This document shows, one piece after another, positions 8,920 through 16,114 of a stretch of DNA of 64,000 nt. The DNA is taken from assembly GCF_000332115.1 (NCBI RefSeq), contig NC_020156.1:3349501-3413500 (forward strand), given 5' to 3'. The stretch is from Nonlabens dokdonensis DSW-6. GTDB lineage: Bacteria > Bacteroidota > Bacteroidia > Flavobacteriales > Flavobacteriaceae. The notes under the pieces are model-generated. The model saw nothing but the letters and a program-made list of their open reading frames with translations. It was not told the origin of the DNA and made no database searches. The position numbers and the translations under genes were made by a program. The stretch's first letter is position 1; every line of letters starts with the position of its first letter.

Positions 8920-9008
8920 AGATCCTAATAACTTATCAAAGTAATAGGAGTGAGGTGCTGGTTACCAATTCTGGAAAACAAGGCAAACAGAATTTTATAA
9001 AAGAAAGA

Positions 9009-9680
9009 CTATCTTTTCAAATCAAAAATTTGCTGCATCAAATCAGTCATATTGGAATCGGTGAAGTCTGCTGGAGTGTATAACGGATGGTATTTTTCTT
9101 TCTTTCTGCTGATGTAAGCGGTACTGAGACCGGCTTTTTTGGCTCCAAATAAATCCCAATCGTGCGTCGCCACCATAACGATTTCTTCTCTTTTTAGATC
9201 TTCTTGCTGCGCAACCTTAAGGTAAATGTCTTCAAAAGGCTTGTATTTACTAACATCATCTACAGAATAATAAGAATCAAAAAGCGCGATAATTTCTGCA
9301 TTAGAAAGTTGTTCCTTAATCATATCCAGAGATGAATTAGAAATCGCTATCACACGTATGTCATTTGCTCTTAGCAACTGCAACGCTGGTCGAACATCAT
9401 TGTAGGCGGGCAATTTTTTAAAAGCTCCTAAAATTTCGTTTTTAGTTTCTTGACTCAAAGCCAAATCATTTTCATAAAACAGCTGTTCTAAAGCAACAGC
9501 AGCCAGCTCGCCAAAATCTCTATAAGCTCCCATAATTCCCATCACCGTAGAACTGTGCAACAACTTTGTAAACCAATACTTAAGGACATACTTATCCTCA
9601 AAATGCTTATTAAACTGCTTCTCTAGAAGACTTAGGTTCAACAGCGTTTCATTCATATCAAAGAAGACGGCTTTTTTCAT
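9009..9680 (-). CDS. HAD-superfamily hydrolase, haloacid dehalogenase type II-like
   Basis: 223 residues with all four HAD motifs. The nucleophile is D8 in AVFFDMNETLL, and N10 replaces the usual second aspartate, as in L-2-haloacid dehalogenases. Motif II is the serine in VIAISNSS, motif III the lysine in VSKYKPFEDIY, and motif IV VATHDWDLFGAKKAG. A helical cap lies between residues 15 and 90. Type II enzymes cleave C-halogen bonds through an aspartyl ester; the true substrate here is not predictable. It is cytoplasmic and a single gene, with the unknown secreted-protein gene 66 bases upstream on the same strand. Confidence 0.85.
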   Translation of the reverse strand: MKKAVFFDMNETLLNLSLLEKQFNKHFEDKYVLKYWFTKLLHSSTVMGIMGAYRDFGELAAVALEQLFYENDLALSQETKNEILGAFKKLPAYNDVRPALQLLRANDIRVIAISNSSLDMIKEQLSNAEIIALFDSYYSVDDVSKYKPFEDIYLKVAQQEDLKREEIVMVATHDWDLFGAKKAGLSTAYISRKKEKYHPLYTPADFTDSNMTDLMQQIFDLKR

Positions 9681-9746
9681 GGGAAAATGATTTCTGTCAT
9701 AAAAGTATTACAGCTTGTTCCTTTTCTAAAGATTCTATGCGGTAAA

Positions 9747-10217
9747 TTACTTCTTTGATTTCTTCATCAATTTCTTGATTTTCCTAGAAGGTTTCATGTT
9801 ATTATCAGAATTTGCACAGTAATCAACTAGTAATTGCTCAGAGCGATTGTAAATCTCATCACTAGTTAATGCTCCGTCTGTGTTTTCTATCACGACTTTA
9901 GACATCGCGGCCATGTATAAACCTAATAAGTCAGAATTTCCTTTAGATAGTGACATTGCATTATCTCCTAGCTCAAACGTATAATCTGGAGTTCCTGTCA
10001 TCCATTTCATAATATACTGCACGGCTCTCAATCTATTAACCTCTTCATGGTCTGCAGGATTATTAAACAGGTAATTAGTAAGTAACAATACTTGCGGCTC
10101 TGCTTCTTTGTAGCTTTCTTTGGAGTCCAGTTCAGGCTGCTCGATATCACTATAGTTTTGAGCAAAAGAAAGCATGCCAACTAAGGCAAAAACGGAGGTT
10201 AGGATTAAATTTTTCAT
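9747..10217 (-). CDS. secreted protein of unknown function
   Basis: 156 residues with a clear signal peptide (MKNLILTSVFALVGMLSFAQ). The mature part is helical (LLLTNYLFNNPADHEEVNRLRAVQYIMKWMTGTPDYTFELG) and ends in a lysine-rich tail (RKIKKLMKKSKK). The pattern occurs in small periplasmic proteins of Flavobacteriaceae, but I know no function. A degraded palindrome lies just upstream at 10255. Confidence 0.65.
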   Translation of the reverse strand: MKNLILTSVFALVGMLSFAQNYSDIEQPELDSKESYKEAEPQVLLLTNYLFNNPADHEEVNRLRAVQYIMKWMTGTPDYTFELGDNAMSLSKGNSDLLGLYMAAMSKVVIENTDGALTSDEIYNRSEQLLVDYCANSDNNMKPSRKIKKLMKKSKK

Positions 10218-10254
10218 AGGTTTTAATTTTTAATTATTTGGGTTGGTTTGGTTT

Positions 10255-10270
10255 CGCTTTCGTGAAAGAT
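10255..10270. repeat. 16-bp palindromic repeat, degraded copy
   Basis: CGCTTTCGTGAAAGAT. The left arm is intact and the right arm carries substitutions, so the hairpin is weakened. It lies upstream of the secreted-protein gene that starts at 10217. Confidence 0.6.
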
Positions 10271-10390
10271 AGTTATTTAATAAGCTCTATAGAAAATAGG
10301 AGGTGAGTGGTGGGATTAGAACTATTTGTAGTTATTAGTTTGATAACTACTTCTCAGCTTTCGTTTTTGTAAGTTTTTGTATTATCATTT

Positions 10391-11080
10391 TTACTTTTCA
10401 AAATAATTTATAACTTTATATTGAATTTCTGTATTTGTGGCGTTTAGAACTTCGATTCGTAAGCCTCGAAATCCTATAATTTTTGTCTCGGATAAATCAT
10501 AACGTAAATCTTGAGTAAATGCAGGTCTTGCGTAATCATTTATATATTCTCGATAAGCAAATTTAAGAGCATCACCGACTCGGCCATTGTAAATGAATTC
10601 TTGTTTAAAGTAATCCTTATTCTTTACAATTACTTTTCTTTTAGTGTATTCTATTTTCTCAACAGGAATTGTAAAATTCATTCCAAACTGACTAAAACCG
10701 GTTGAGTAGATTCCATCAGTATCATTAGAAGTACTAATCATTGGATTTCCCTCGATTTTAGGTATTGCTATGACGTGTGTTGAGTCAGAATCAATGCTGT
10801 ACAAATCATATTTTTCTGTGGTATAGTTATTTATAAAAATTTGACCTGCTTCAATAACCTTAAGATTATTATTTTGCTCAACCTTGAATTCTTTTGTAAT
10901 TTCTATTGCATCATAACTTAAACCTTGTTCTTTTGTTACAAGAGATATCCCAAGTTCTGCGTTACTGATTTCTTTCAAGCTAGGATGGAATAATGTAGAA
11001 ACTTCAGGATTTACAGCCGCTTTTTTCGATGCACATGAAACCATGATAATTGAAAGAATGAATAATAATAACCTGCTCAT
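10391..11080 (-). CDS. lipoprotein of unknown function
   Basis: 229 residues with a lipoprotein signal peptide, MSRLLLFILSIIMVSCASKK, where the lipobox cysteine follows VS. The mature part is rich in beta strands and alternating charges. A HVIAIPKIEGNPMI segment and a C-terminal RGLRIEVLNATNTEIQYKVINYFEK give a beta-sandwich look. No family is recognised. It stands alone beside the accessory island. Confidence 0.65.
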   Translation of the reverse strand: MSRLLLFILSIIMVSCASKKAAVNPEVSTLFHPSLKEISNAELGISLVTKEQGLSYDAIEITKEFKVEQNNNLKVIEAGQIFINNYTTEKYDLYSIDSDSTHVIAIPKIEGNPMISTSNDTDGIYSTGFSQFGMNFTIPVEKIEYTKRKVIVKNKDYFKQEFIYNGRVGDALKFAYREYINDYARPAFTQDLRYDLSETKIIGFRGLRIEVLNATNTEIQYKVINYFEK

Positions 11081-11204
11081 ATTAGTTTTAAAAGTTCGTA
11101 ATTTTCTAGTTTAGAATAATTGAGTATACAACCATTAAAGTTAGTAAATAGATCACACTTAAATACAAGTGATATCTTTTGCAGGTAGATTTGATTAAAC
11201 CTTA

Positions 11205-11345
11205 ATTACTGTCTGTAACAAGCTCTTAAAACAAGCCTTTGCCATAGCAAAATCAGGACTCATTTATTATGATTCTTACAAAAGTACTCTAGTGATAAAA
11301 TAAAGCAGGTTTTACTTGTATTATACCACAGAGCTTTGTTAGAGC
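11205..11345 (-). repeat. cassette-like inverted-repeat element 1, 3' of the TIR gene
   Basis: This non-coding element starts 8 bases after the TIR gene stop. Its outer arms are complementary: TAACAAGCTCT (11216-11226) pairs with AGAGCTTTGTTA (11330-11341) with one bulge. About 110 bases of the interior closely match element 2 (12371-12515), including the segment AACAAGCCTTTGCCATAGCA and a small TTTGC/GCAAA hairpin. It sits where an integron cassette would carry attC, but the canonical RYYYAAC/GTTRRRY ends are not met exactly. Confidence 0.6.
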
Positions 11346-11352
11346 AAGTTTT

Positions 11353-12243
11353 TTATTTAATCAAATTTTCAATTGATGTTATTAACTCAGCCCAAGGTCT
11401 AGCCGCTTTATTTGTGAAATCTAAGTATTGTAATGACTCAAGCCTTGGGTGAAGTGGTGTTTGCTTTAATAGAATAGGAAATATTTTTTTCCCTTTACCC
11501 CAAGCAAATGCCCATTCATAAGTTACATACTCAGATTTTCTTGCCTCAGGTGTCATTACCGCTATTACTGCTATTGAATTTTCAATACCTTGATCAATTT
11601 CCTCTCTCCAATCCTGGCCGATTTTTAAACGCTCGCTGTCAATCCACCCAGCTAATCCCTTTTTTTCTAATCTTAACTTTAAAAGTTCTGCAAAATCCGA
11701 ATCATCGTGATCATGAGAGATAAATAAAATTTTGTCTTTTTTATTAGTTTGTTGTTCTTGATTTACGTTCTCTTTTTTAGGTGTAGTATTTAGATTTAGA
11801 ATAATATTCTTAATTGTCTTCATAAGATTGATGATGACTTTGTCAGAATCAGCTTTAGAATAATCAGATATCGGTATAATTTCAGATGGAATTAATTTAC
11901 TTTTAATAATCCAATTAAAAGATCCAAACTCGGATTGCTCAAGATAGATGGGAAACAAGTACCTTTTCTTACTATCAATAATTTCATCAAGCGCATTTTC
12001 AACAGATGGCGGAACATATTCTAAATAGATGGGTGAAATAATTGGAATTACAATATCAGCTTTAGCAATTGCTTCAACAGTTTTTTTTTCCCAATGTTGT
12101 ATACTACCTTCTAGATCTGAATAAGTTTTAATTAAAACCTCTTCTTTGAAAACACTAAGAAATCGTTCTTTTAATTTTGTAGCAAAATCTTTGTCATTAC
12201 TATCACCACCGTAATTATCAATATATATATTTAATTTCTTCAT
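11353..12243 (-). CDS. protein with two TIR-like domains, probable defence effector
   Basis: 296 residues. The C-terminal domain (about residues 165-296) is a clear bacterial TIR: DKILFISHDHDDSDFAELLKLRLEKKG, GWIDSERLKIGQDWREEIDQGIENSIAVIAVMTPEARKSEYVTYEWAFAWGKGKKIFPILL. E243 (VTYEWAFA) is in the position of the catalytic glutamate of NAD-cleaving TIRs. The N-terminal 135 residues have a similar alpha/beta order (LNIYIDNYGGDSNDKDFATKLKERF, DIVIPIISPIYLEY, ENALDEIIDSKKRYLFPIYL), like a second diverged TIR/SEFIR-type fold. No sensor domain is fused, so any trigger must lie elsewhere. Bacterial TIRs in accessory islands commonly act in anti-phage NAD depletion. That role is inferred here. Confidence 0.82.
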   Translation of the reverse strand: MKKLNIYIDNYGGDSNDKDFATKLKERFLSVFKEEVLIKTYSDLEGSIQHWEKKTVEAIAKADIVIPIISPIYLEYVPPSVENALDEIIDSKKRYLFPIYLEQSEFGSFNWIIKSKLIPSEIIPISDYSKADSDKVIINLMKTIKNIILNLNTTPKKENVNQEQQTNKKDKILFISHDHDDSDFAELLKLRLEKKGLAGWIDSERLKIGQDWREEIDQGIENSIAVIAVMTPEARKSEYVTYEWAFAWGKGKKIFPILLKQTPLHPRLESLQYLDFTNKAARPWAELITSIENLIK

Positions 12244-12370
12244 ATTTTTTAATTTGCCCTAACTGTAGTTCGTCTTAAAACTGCCTAATTTTATTTTAAA
12301 TATACGTTAGAAAAGTGAAGTGCATGGCTTTTAAGAAGGTAAGTTTGTAAGTTTATAATGATTAGATAGT

Positions 12371-12515
12371 CCTTATTGCTGTTTCTAATAAGTTCTTAAA
12401 ACAAGCCTTTGCCATTGCAAAATCAGGACTTATTTACGATGATTTTTACAGAAGTACTCTAGTGATAGAATAAAGCAAGTTTTACTTGTTTTTTATCACA
12501 GTACTTTTTTTAGTA
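12371..12515 (-). repeat. cassette-like inverted-repeat element 2, 3' of the beta-rich gene
   Basis: Close copy of element 1, beginning 13 bases after the stop of the gene ending at 12528. Its outer arms are CTAATAAGTTCT (12385-12396) and AGTACTTTTTTTAG (12500-12513). They differ from element 1 but still pair partly, so the outer stem is more constant than its sequence. Confidence 0.6.
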
Positions 12516-12527
12516 AATGTATCTTAT

Positions 12528-13361
12528 TTATGACTTGAAGTCTGTTCGATCAGAATAGACTGTATTACTTTGATTTAGTTTTGGTTCATTCGGAAATGTG
12601 ACAGGTAACCCTATCAGTCCTCCAGGAAATATATTCCCAGACCAATTTATAGGCTGACCATTTGAATCTACAAATAGGTATTCTTCGACCAATTGCCAAA
12701 GTACATAAACCGTAGTTGTTCCTTTTGATACGTTAATATTATACGTATCAGTGATCGTGGTCTCATTAGATATTGTCACTGAATGACCAACAGTAGCGGT
12801 TATTTTTGCAGAAAGTGCTCCATAAGCAACTCCAACTTCTGCACTTAAAGTCTCTGATTTAGTAGTTGACATCCCATTTGTATAAGATATTTCTTTTATA
12901 TAAACTTGCTCTCCAACTATAACTGCTGTTCCAACTTGTTTCCAATACGTACTGAACTGAAGGTGAATATTGGTAGGAAATGAAGGTCGAGTAGGAAATT
13001 TACTGCTAGGTACAAAAGCTTTACCATTTAGGTTTATATTCAAGTTACTAATTGGATTAGATGATACAATTAGTTTATTTGATTCAGTTGGCGGTAAATC
13101 GTTTGGGCTAGTTGGTTTTGGTATTGGTGGAGTGGGAATGTTTGACTCTTCAGTAGTTTGAGGTATTTCATTTAAATCTTCTTTCTGTAACCAATTTACA
13201 AGAGGCTTTTCAGTTATGATAAGTTTATTATTAAATTCATCATACCCATTGTCTTGAAGTATTCTAGACATATCATCCGTGTAAAATTTTTCTATTGAGC
13301 TCGGTAAATTAAGAGTTTTCAACTCTCCAGAATGTACATTGTAAAGATTTACTTTTTTCAT
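12528..13361 (-). CDS. beta-rich protein, possible aerolysin/ETX-MTX2-like pore former
   Basis: 277 residues, no signal peptide. The N-terminal 65 residues (YNVHSGELKTLNLPSSIEKFYTDDMSRILQDNGYDEF) form a small domain. A proline-rich linker follows at 70-100 (TPPIPKPTSPNDLPPTESN). Residues 150-225 consist of long alternating Ser/Thr strands (SETLSAEVGVAYGALSAKIT, HSVTISNETTITDTYNINVS, GTTTVYVLWQLVEEYLFV), which resembles the insertion hairpin and stem of aerolysin-type toxins. The similarity is by pattern only, and I cannot name a family. It lies between cassette-like elements, upstream of the TIR gene on the same strand, and could be a toxin or defence factor. Confidence 0.55.
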   Translation of the reverse strand: MKKVNLYNVHSGELKTLNLPSSIEKFYTDDMSRILQDNGYDEFNNKLIITEKPLVNWLQKEDLNEIPQTTEESNIPTPPIPKPTSPNDLPPTESNKLIVSSNPISNLNINLNGKAFVPSSKFPTRPSFPTNIHLQFSTYWKQVGTAVIVGEQVYIKEISYTNGMSTTKSETLSAEVGVAYGALSAKITATVGHSVTISNETTITDTYNINVSKGTTTVYVLWQLVEEYLFVDSNGQPINWSGNIFPGGLIGLPVTFPNEPKLNQSNTVYSDRTDFKS

Positions 13362-13439
13362 GTTTTTTATATTAAAAATTATTTGAATTTATCTAAACGC
13401 TACTGTATCTCTTATAAAGGATTATTTTGAGTGTAGTTT

Positions 13440-13580
13440 TTTGTGTTTGGCTAACGGTCTCGGCTATGAGTAGTTGCGTGGGTTAGCACTTAACTTTGCA
13501 AGTACACACCAAGTTGGAAATTCCGCAGTAATTTCCAAAGTAGGAGAGAACAAGCAATTACTTATAGCCATTGTTGTGTA
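13440..13580 (-). repeat. cassette-like inverted-repeat element 3
   Basis: Non-coding element 3' of the gene pair 13595-14237. Outer arms GGCTATGAGTAGTTGC (13462-13477) and GCAATTACTTATAGCC (13554-13569) pair at 14 of 16 positions. Inner arms TTGGAAATT (13514-13522) and AATTTCCAA (13530-13538) pair perfectly. The ends carry CTAACG on the left and TTGTTGTG on the right, reminiscent of attC core ends. I recall very similar elements between orphan genes in other Flavobacteriia. Confidence 0.65.
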
Positions 13581-13594
13581 TAGTTTTTATTCGT

Positions 13595-13813
13595 TCAATT
13601 TCTTGGAAAAACGACAATTACTTTTCCTTTTGAATCGGTGATTTTTCCATTCTCCAATTCAATTTTTTCGGTAAGAGGTAATTTAGATAATTTCTCCACA
13701 ATTGTTTTAGTTAATAATTTTATTTCGTCAGAAGGATTGGTAATTCCTTCGTCCTGCATTTGCATTCGAATTTTATAAATTCCTAAATAGTGTTTTACGT
13801 CCAAATTACCCAT
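13595..13813 (-). CDS. small protein of unknown function
   Basis: 72 residues with a helical N-terminus (DVKHYLGIYKIRMQMQDEGITNPSDEIKLLTKTIVEKLSKLP) and a short beta C-terminus (KIELENGKITDSKGKVIVVFP). No family is recognised. Its start overlaps the stop of the upstream 143-residue gene by 8 bases, which indicates translational coupling and a joint function. Confidence 0.6.
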   Translation of the reverse strand: MGNLDVKHYLGIYKIRMQMQDEGITNPSDEIKLLTKTIVEKLSKLPLTEKIELENGKITDSKGKVIVVFPRN

Positions 13814-14237
13814 CTATTGAAACACCAACTTGTTTATTATTCTCAAAATGAACATTGAAAAAGTTGTTTTGCCCTTCTTTTTCTTGAAACGCCATTTCAA
13901 ATCCTTCATCACCTACTGATATTCCTTTCAGTTCAAAATGCTCTTCAATCGACACAAATTCAATTTCTGCATTTTCAAACGGTTCTTTAAGTGCTTTTTC
14001 TGATTCAGATTTTATTTCCGTTTCGTTATTCAGCGCATTGAGTAAAATCCGCTTTTGGTTTTCAGATATTCCATCTTTATTTCCTGCGATTAAAATTTCA
14101 ATATTGCAATTAAGAAACCTTTTATTCACTTGCCAACCAACATCATTTCCTCTCGTGCTAAAGCTCTCTATTTCTCCAAAATCAGAGTCAGTAGTTTTCA
14201 GTTTTTTACTTCCAAATAGATTTCCAAATATTCCCAT
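13806..14237 (-). CDS. small protein of unknown function (MGIFGNLFG N-terminus)
   Basis: 143 residues. It opens with MGIFGNLFGSKK, a short amphipathic N-terminus seen in many small cytoplasmic proteins of Bacteroidota, including some immunity-type proteins. The rest is acidic, with alternating strand and helix (GWQVNKRFLNCNIEILIAGNKDGISENQKRILLNALN, FELKGISVGDEGFEMAFQEK). No catalytic motif is visible. It is coupled to the 72-residue gene, and the pair is followed by cassette-like element 3. An immunity or antitoxin-type role is possible but unproven. Confidence 0.6.
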   Translation of the reverse strand: MGIFGNLFGSKKLKTTDSDFGEIESFSTRGNDVGWQVNKRFLNCNIEILIAGNKDGISENQKRILLNALNNETEIKSESEKALKEPFENAEIEFVSIEEHFELKGISVGDEGFEMAFQEKEGQNNFFNVHFENNKQVGVSIDG

Positions 14238-14264
14238 TTAGCTTGTTTTTAATTCAGTTGCTTA

Positions 14265-14600
14265 AATTACACACAACGGCAGTCTGTCTCAAAACTCATT
14301 TTGGATCTCTGAGAATGCCGTATTTTAATTTTTTCAAAGATACCTGTCCGAATACTTGACTCAAAAAACTGGGGTTTTGAGACAGTCTGACGTCTCGTAT
14401 ATGAAAAATAGCGCTGAAAATAGGCGGTTTCTTTTCGGATGAACACAAGCCGAATTTTTAAATTTTACTATTTATTTTATTTTTGGGAAATTGTCAAATT
14501 TAAAAATATGGCGACTTTCCAAATATGTCTTAACTTTAAATTAATCAATTAAATAGTTATGAGTTATATAAGTTGTTCCCCACAGTTTTTATTCGATCTT
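14265..14600 (-). repeat. cassette-like inverted-repeat element 4, interrupted by a MITE
   Basis: Non-coding element 3' of the gene ending at 14613. Inner arms ATTTTTAAATTTTAC (14454-14468) and GTCAAATTTAAAAAT (14493-14507) pair at 14 of 15 positions. The flanks CGTCTCGTATATG (14391-14403) and CCAAATATGTC (14519-14529) pair weakly. Removing the MITE joins ACACAACG to TCTCGTATATG, a contiguous end I recall from other flavobacterial intergenic elements. Confidence 0.55.
14280..14389. mobile_element. MITE-like insertion, 110 bp
   Basis: Terminal inverted repeats CAGTCTGTCTCAAAAC (14280-14295) and GTTTTGAGACAGTCTG (14374-14389) match at 15 of 16 positions. ACG occurs on both outer sides (14276-14278 and 14390-14392), consistent with a short target duplication on the right and one extra base on the left. 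There is no transposase frame inside, so it would be mobilised in trans. The ends look like those of transposons with ACTGTCTCAAAA termini; the family is not assigned. Confidence 0.65.
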
Positions 14601-14612
14601 TATTGATTGCAA

Positions 14613-15143
14613 TTATCTGTGAATATTATTTTTCATTTTTGTTTTCTCAGTAGAGTTTAGAGATAATTGATTTAAAGAGAAGTCATTTCCGTAGGGTTTT
14701 TTAAGTACAAGATTATTTCGTCCATTGGAATGATATACTCCTACATAGCCAATAGTTATATAAACTTCTCTGTTTTTGTAATATTTGGTTTCGTCACTTT
14801 TAATAAAAACTTGCTTTAAAATCTTTGCTAAAATCGGTAAAGTTTGCTTTTCTATAATTTCAGAGCTTAATTGGTCTCGAAATTTGGAAGTTTTTACTTG
14901 AAACAAAGCAAAATGCCACATTTGACTATCTTTTTTAAAACCTATAATATCTGCTGGTGTCCAACTATAATCAGTTAAACAGAATTCATATTCTGGGTAA
15001 TCTTTTCGCAGTTTCGTTAAAACATATTTTTCCCCTTTAATTCCGATTTCTTTATTTTCGACCACTCCAGCCATACCATATAAACCTTGTTCTCGTTTCC
15101 GCCAAGCTGTAACAAGTTCAGACGTAAAGTTTTTAAGTTTCAT
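14613..15143 (-). CDS. PD-(D/E)XK-like protein of unknown function
   Basis: 176 residues. The segment from residue 30 has the order of a restriction-endonuclease-like fold: IGIKGEKYVLTKLRKDYPEYEF (acidic helix), TPADIIGF (Asp), and WHFALFQVKTSKF (Gln-x-Lys). This matches the E...D...QxK variants of PD-(D/E)XK proteins. The C-terminal 80 residues (KREVYITIGYVGVYHSNGRNNLVLKK) are beta strands. It may bind or cut DNA, but activity is not provable from sequence. It lies in the accessory island, 41 bases downstream of another unknown gene. Confidence 0.6.
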   Translation of the reverse strand: MKLKNFTSELVTAWRKREQGLYGMAGVVENKEIGIKGEKYVLTKLRKDYPEYEFCLTDYSWTPADIIGFKKDSQMWHFALFQVKTSKFRDQLSSEIIEKQTLPILAKILKQVFIKSDETKYYKNREVYITIGYVGVYHSNGRNNLVLKKPYGNDFSLNQLSLNSTEKTKMKNNIHR

Positions 15144-15184
15144 AAGTGTTTAAATGATTTTGGTTAATCTTTAATGTAGTTTAA

Positions 15185-15616
15185 TTATTCATCTTCTAAT
15201 ATTTCAATTTCCGATATATGCTTGGTTAATTTTGTGGCAACCATAAAATCGAAACGTTTTATATATTTTCCAAGGTCAGAATAATTTACATTAAAATGAA
15301 CTTTCTTAGCTTTTGCTACACCATTATTCAATTCAATATTTTTTTGAATTTCGTCAAATGAACTTCCATATTCAGCAGTTTCTATAACTAACGCCATAAA
15401 TGATAGTTTCTCCCTTTTTCCAATTCCAGTTGTAGTATGTTCACCTGCGCTTAGTCCAATTAGAAAATATTTGTCCATATCAATTCCGTGGTCGTTGCAC
15501 AACTTAAACAGGTCAGCTCCACTATGACCGTCTATTTGAATATATCCTCCATAATCTCCGTATTGTGTTCTTACTAGATCTTCAATTAGTTCTAAATTAT
15601 AATTATTTGTATTCAT
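15185..15616 (-). CDS. small protein of unknown function
   Basis: 143 residues, cytoplasmic. An N-terminal alpha/beta segment (DLVRTQYGDYGGYIQIDGHSGADLFKLCNDHGIDMDKYFLIGLSAGE) is followed by a helical region and VNYSDLGKYIKRFDFMVATKL. No family recognised. It is the first gene of a two-gene unit with the PD-(D/E)XK-like gene (41-base gap), so the two may act together. Confidence 0.6.
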   Translation of the reverse strand: MNTNNYNLELIEDLVRTQYGDYGGYIQIDGHSGADLFKLCNDHGIDMDKYFLIGLSAGEHTTTGIGKREKLSFMALVIETAEYGSSFDEIQKNIELNNGVAKAKKVHFNVNYSDLGKYIKRFDFMVATKLTKHISEIEILEDE

Positions 15617-15860
15617 CGATGTTTGTTTTAAATTATGGGCAACTCGTTATATCTTCTCAATTAAGCACTTGATCCACTACTTATTACAGGATAAGCGCCT
15701 ATTTTCTTTACTATTTTATATTCTCGTCCAAATTAAAACCCTATTCTCAAAGTTCCTTACGGGAAACCGTAATCGAGCTTATTTTATTGGAGAATACAAG
15801 GATTATTCACTTTAAACCTTATAAATGTAATTCATGAAACCTATTTAGCCGCCTTTTTTC

Positions 15861-15893
15861 TTACAACTTATTGAAAATTGGGTAATTACCGTC
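15861..15893 (-). promoter_or_regulatory. shared upstream motif, copy 3 (no adjacent oxidase gene)
   Basis: The minus strand reads GGTAATTACCCAATTTTCAA then TAAGTTGT, close to copies 1 and 2. The next gene on this strand starts 245 bases away (15616) and belongs to the accessory island. This may be an orphaned promoter left where the island joined the chromosome. Confidence 0.45.
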
Positions 15894-16030
15894 AAATGCT
15901 TTTGGGTAAAAACTGTTAGTGGTTTAAAGAAATAGGAGGTGAGTTTGTTTTCTTTTAGTTTTCTGCGCAATCTAAATAGTAGATTATGTTTTACAAATAA
16001 TAATTTTATCAATTAGATCTGTTGGGTATC

Positions 16031-16046
16031 TTCTTTCGCGAAAGCG
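16031..16046. repeat. 16-bp palindromic repeat, imperfect copy
   Basis: TTCTTTCGCGAAAGCG, two mismatches at the left end. It lies just beyond the GMC operon terminator, as the copy at 61771 lies beyond the terminator at 61724. Confidence 0.8.
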
Positions 16047-16054
16047 ATATCAAA

Positions 16055-16092
16055 ACAAAAAACCACCCTACTTAAAAAAGATAGGATGGTTC
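16055..16092 (-). terminator. rho-independent terminator of the GMC operon
   Basis: On the minus strand AACCATCCTAT, an A/T loop, then GTAGGGTGGTT followed by T's. It lies 23 bases after the GMC stop codon. Confidence 0.8.
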
Positions 16093-16114
16093 AAATCTCT
16101 GGGAAATGCGAGAC

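Larger units (their letters stand above)
8634..9008. other. intergenic region upstream of the lodA-like gene
   Basis: This 375-base stretch has no convincing ORF. It contains the shared upstream motif (8763-8793), a perfect 16-bp palindrome (8904-8919) and AT-rich sequence that must hold the lodA-like promoter. Confidence 0.7.
14238..14612. other. intergenic region with nested MITE and cassette-like element
   Basis: This 375-base gap has no ORF. It holds a 110-bp MITE-like insertion (14280-14389) inside cassette-like element 4, whose inner arms lie at 14454-14507. Confidence 0.7.
15617..16114. other. intergenic region between the accessory island and the GMC operon
   Basis: About 500 bases without an ORF. 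It contains a short hairpin TTACGG-GAAA-CCGTAA (around 15757-15772), the third copy of the shared upstream motif (15861-15893), an imperfect 16-bp palindrome (16031-16046) and the terminator of the GMC operon (16055-16092). Confidence 0.65.

Noticed and set aside
11205..12515. Direct repeats as ends of a transposon carrying the TIR gene
   Set aside because: No transposase or terminal inverted repeats between them. Each copy lies 3' of its own gene, and two more genes in the island have comparable elements, so a cassette explanation fits better.
16081..16100. tRNA-like T-arm sequence GGTTCAAATC
   Set aside because: It is part of the GMC-operon terminator. No acceptor, D or anticodon arms are present.
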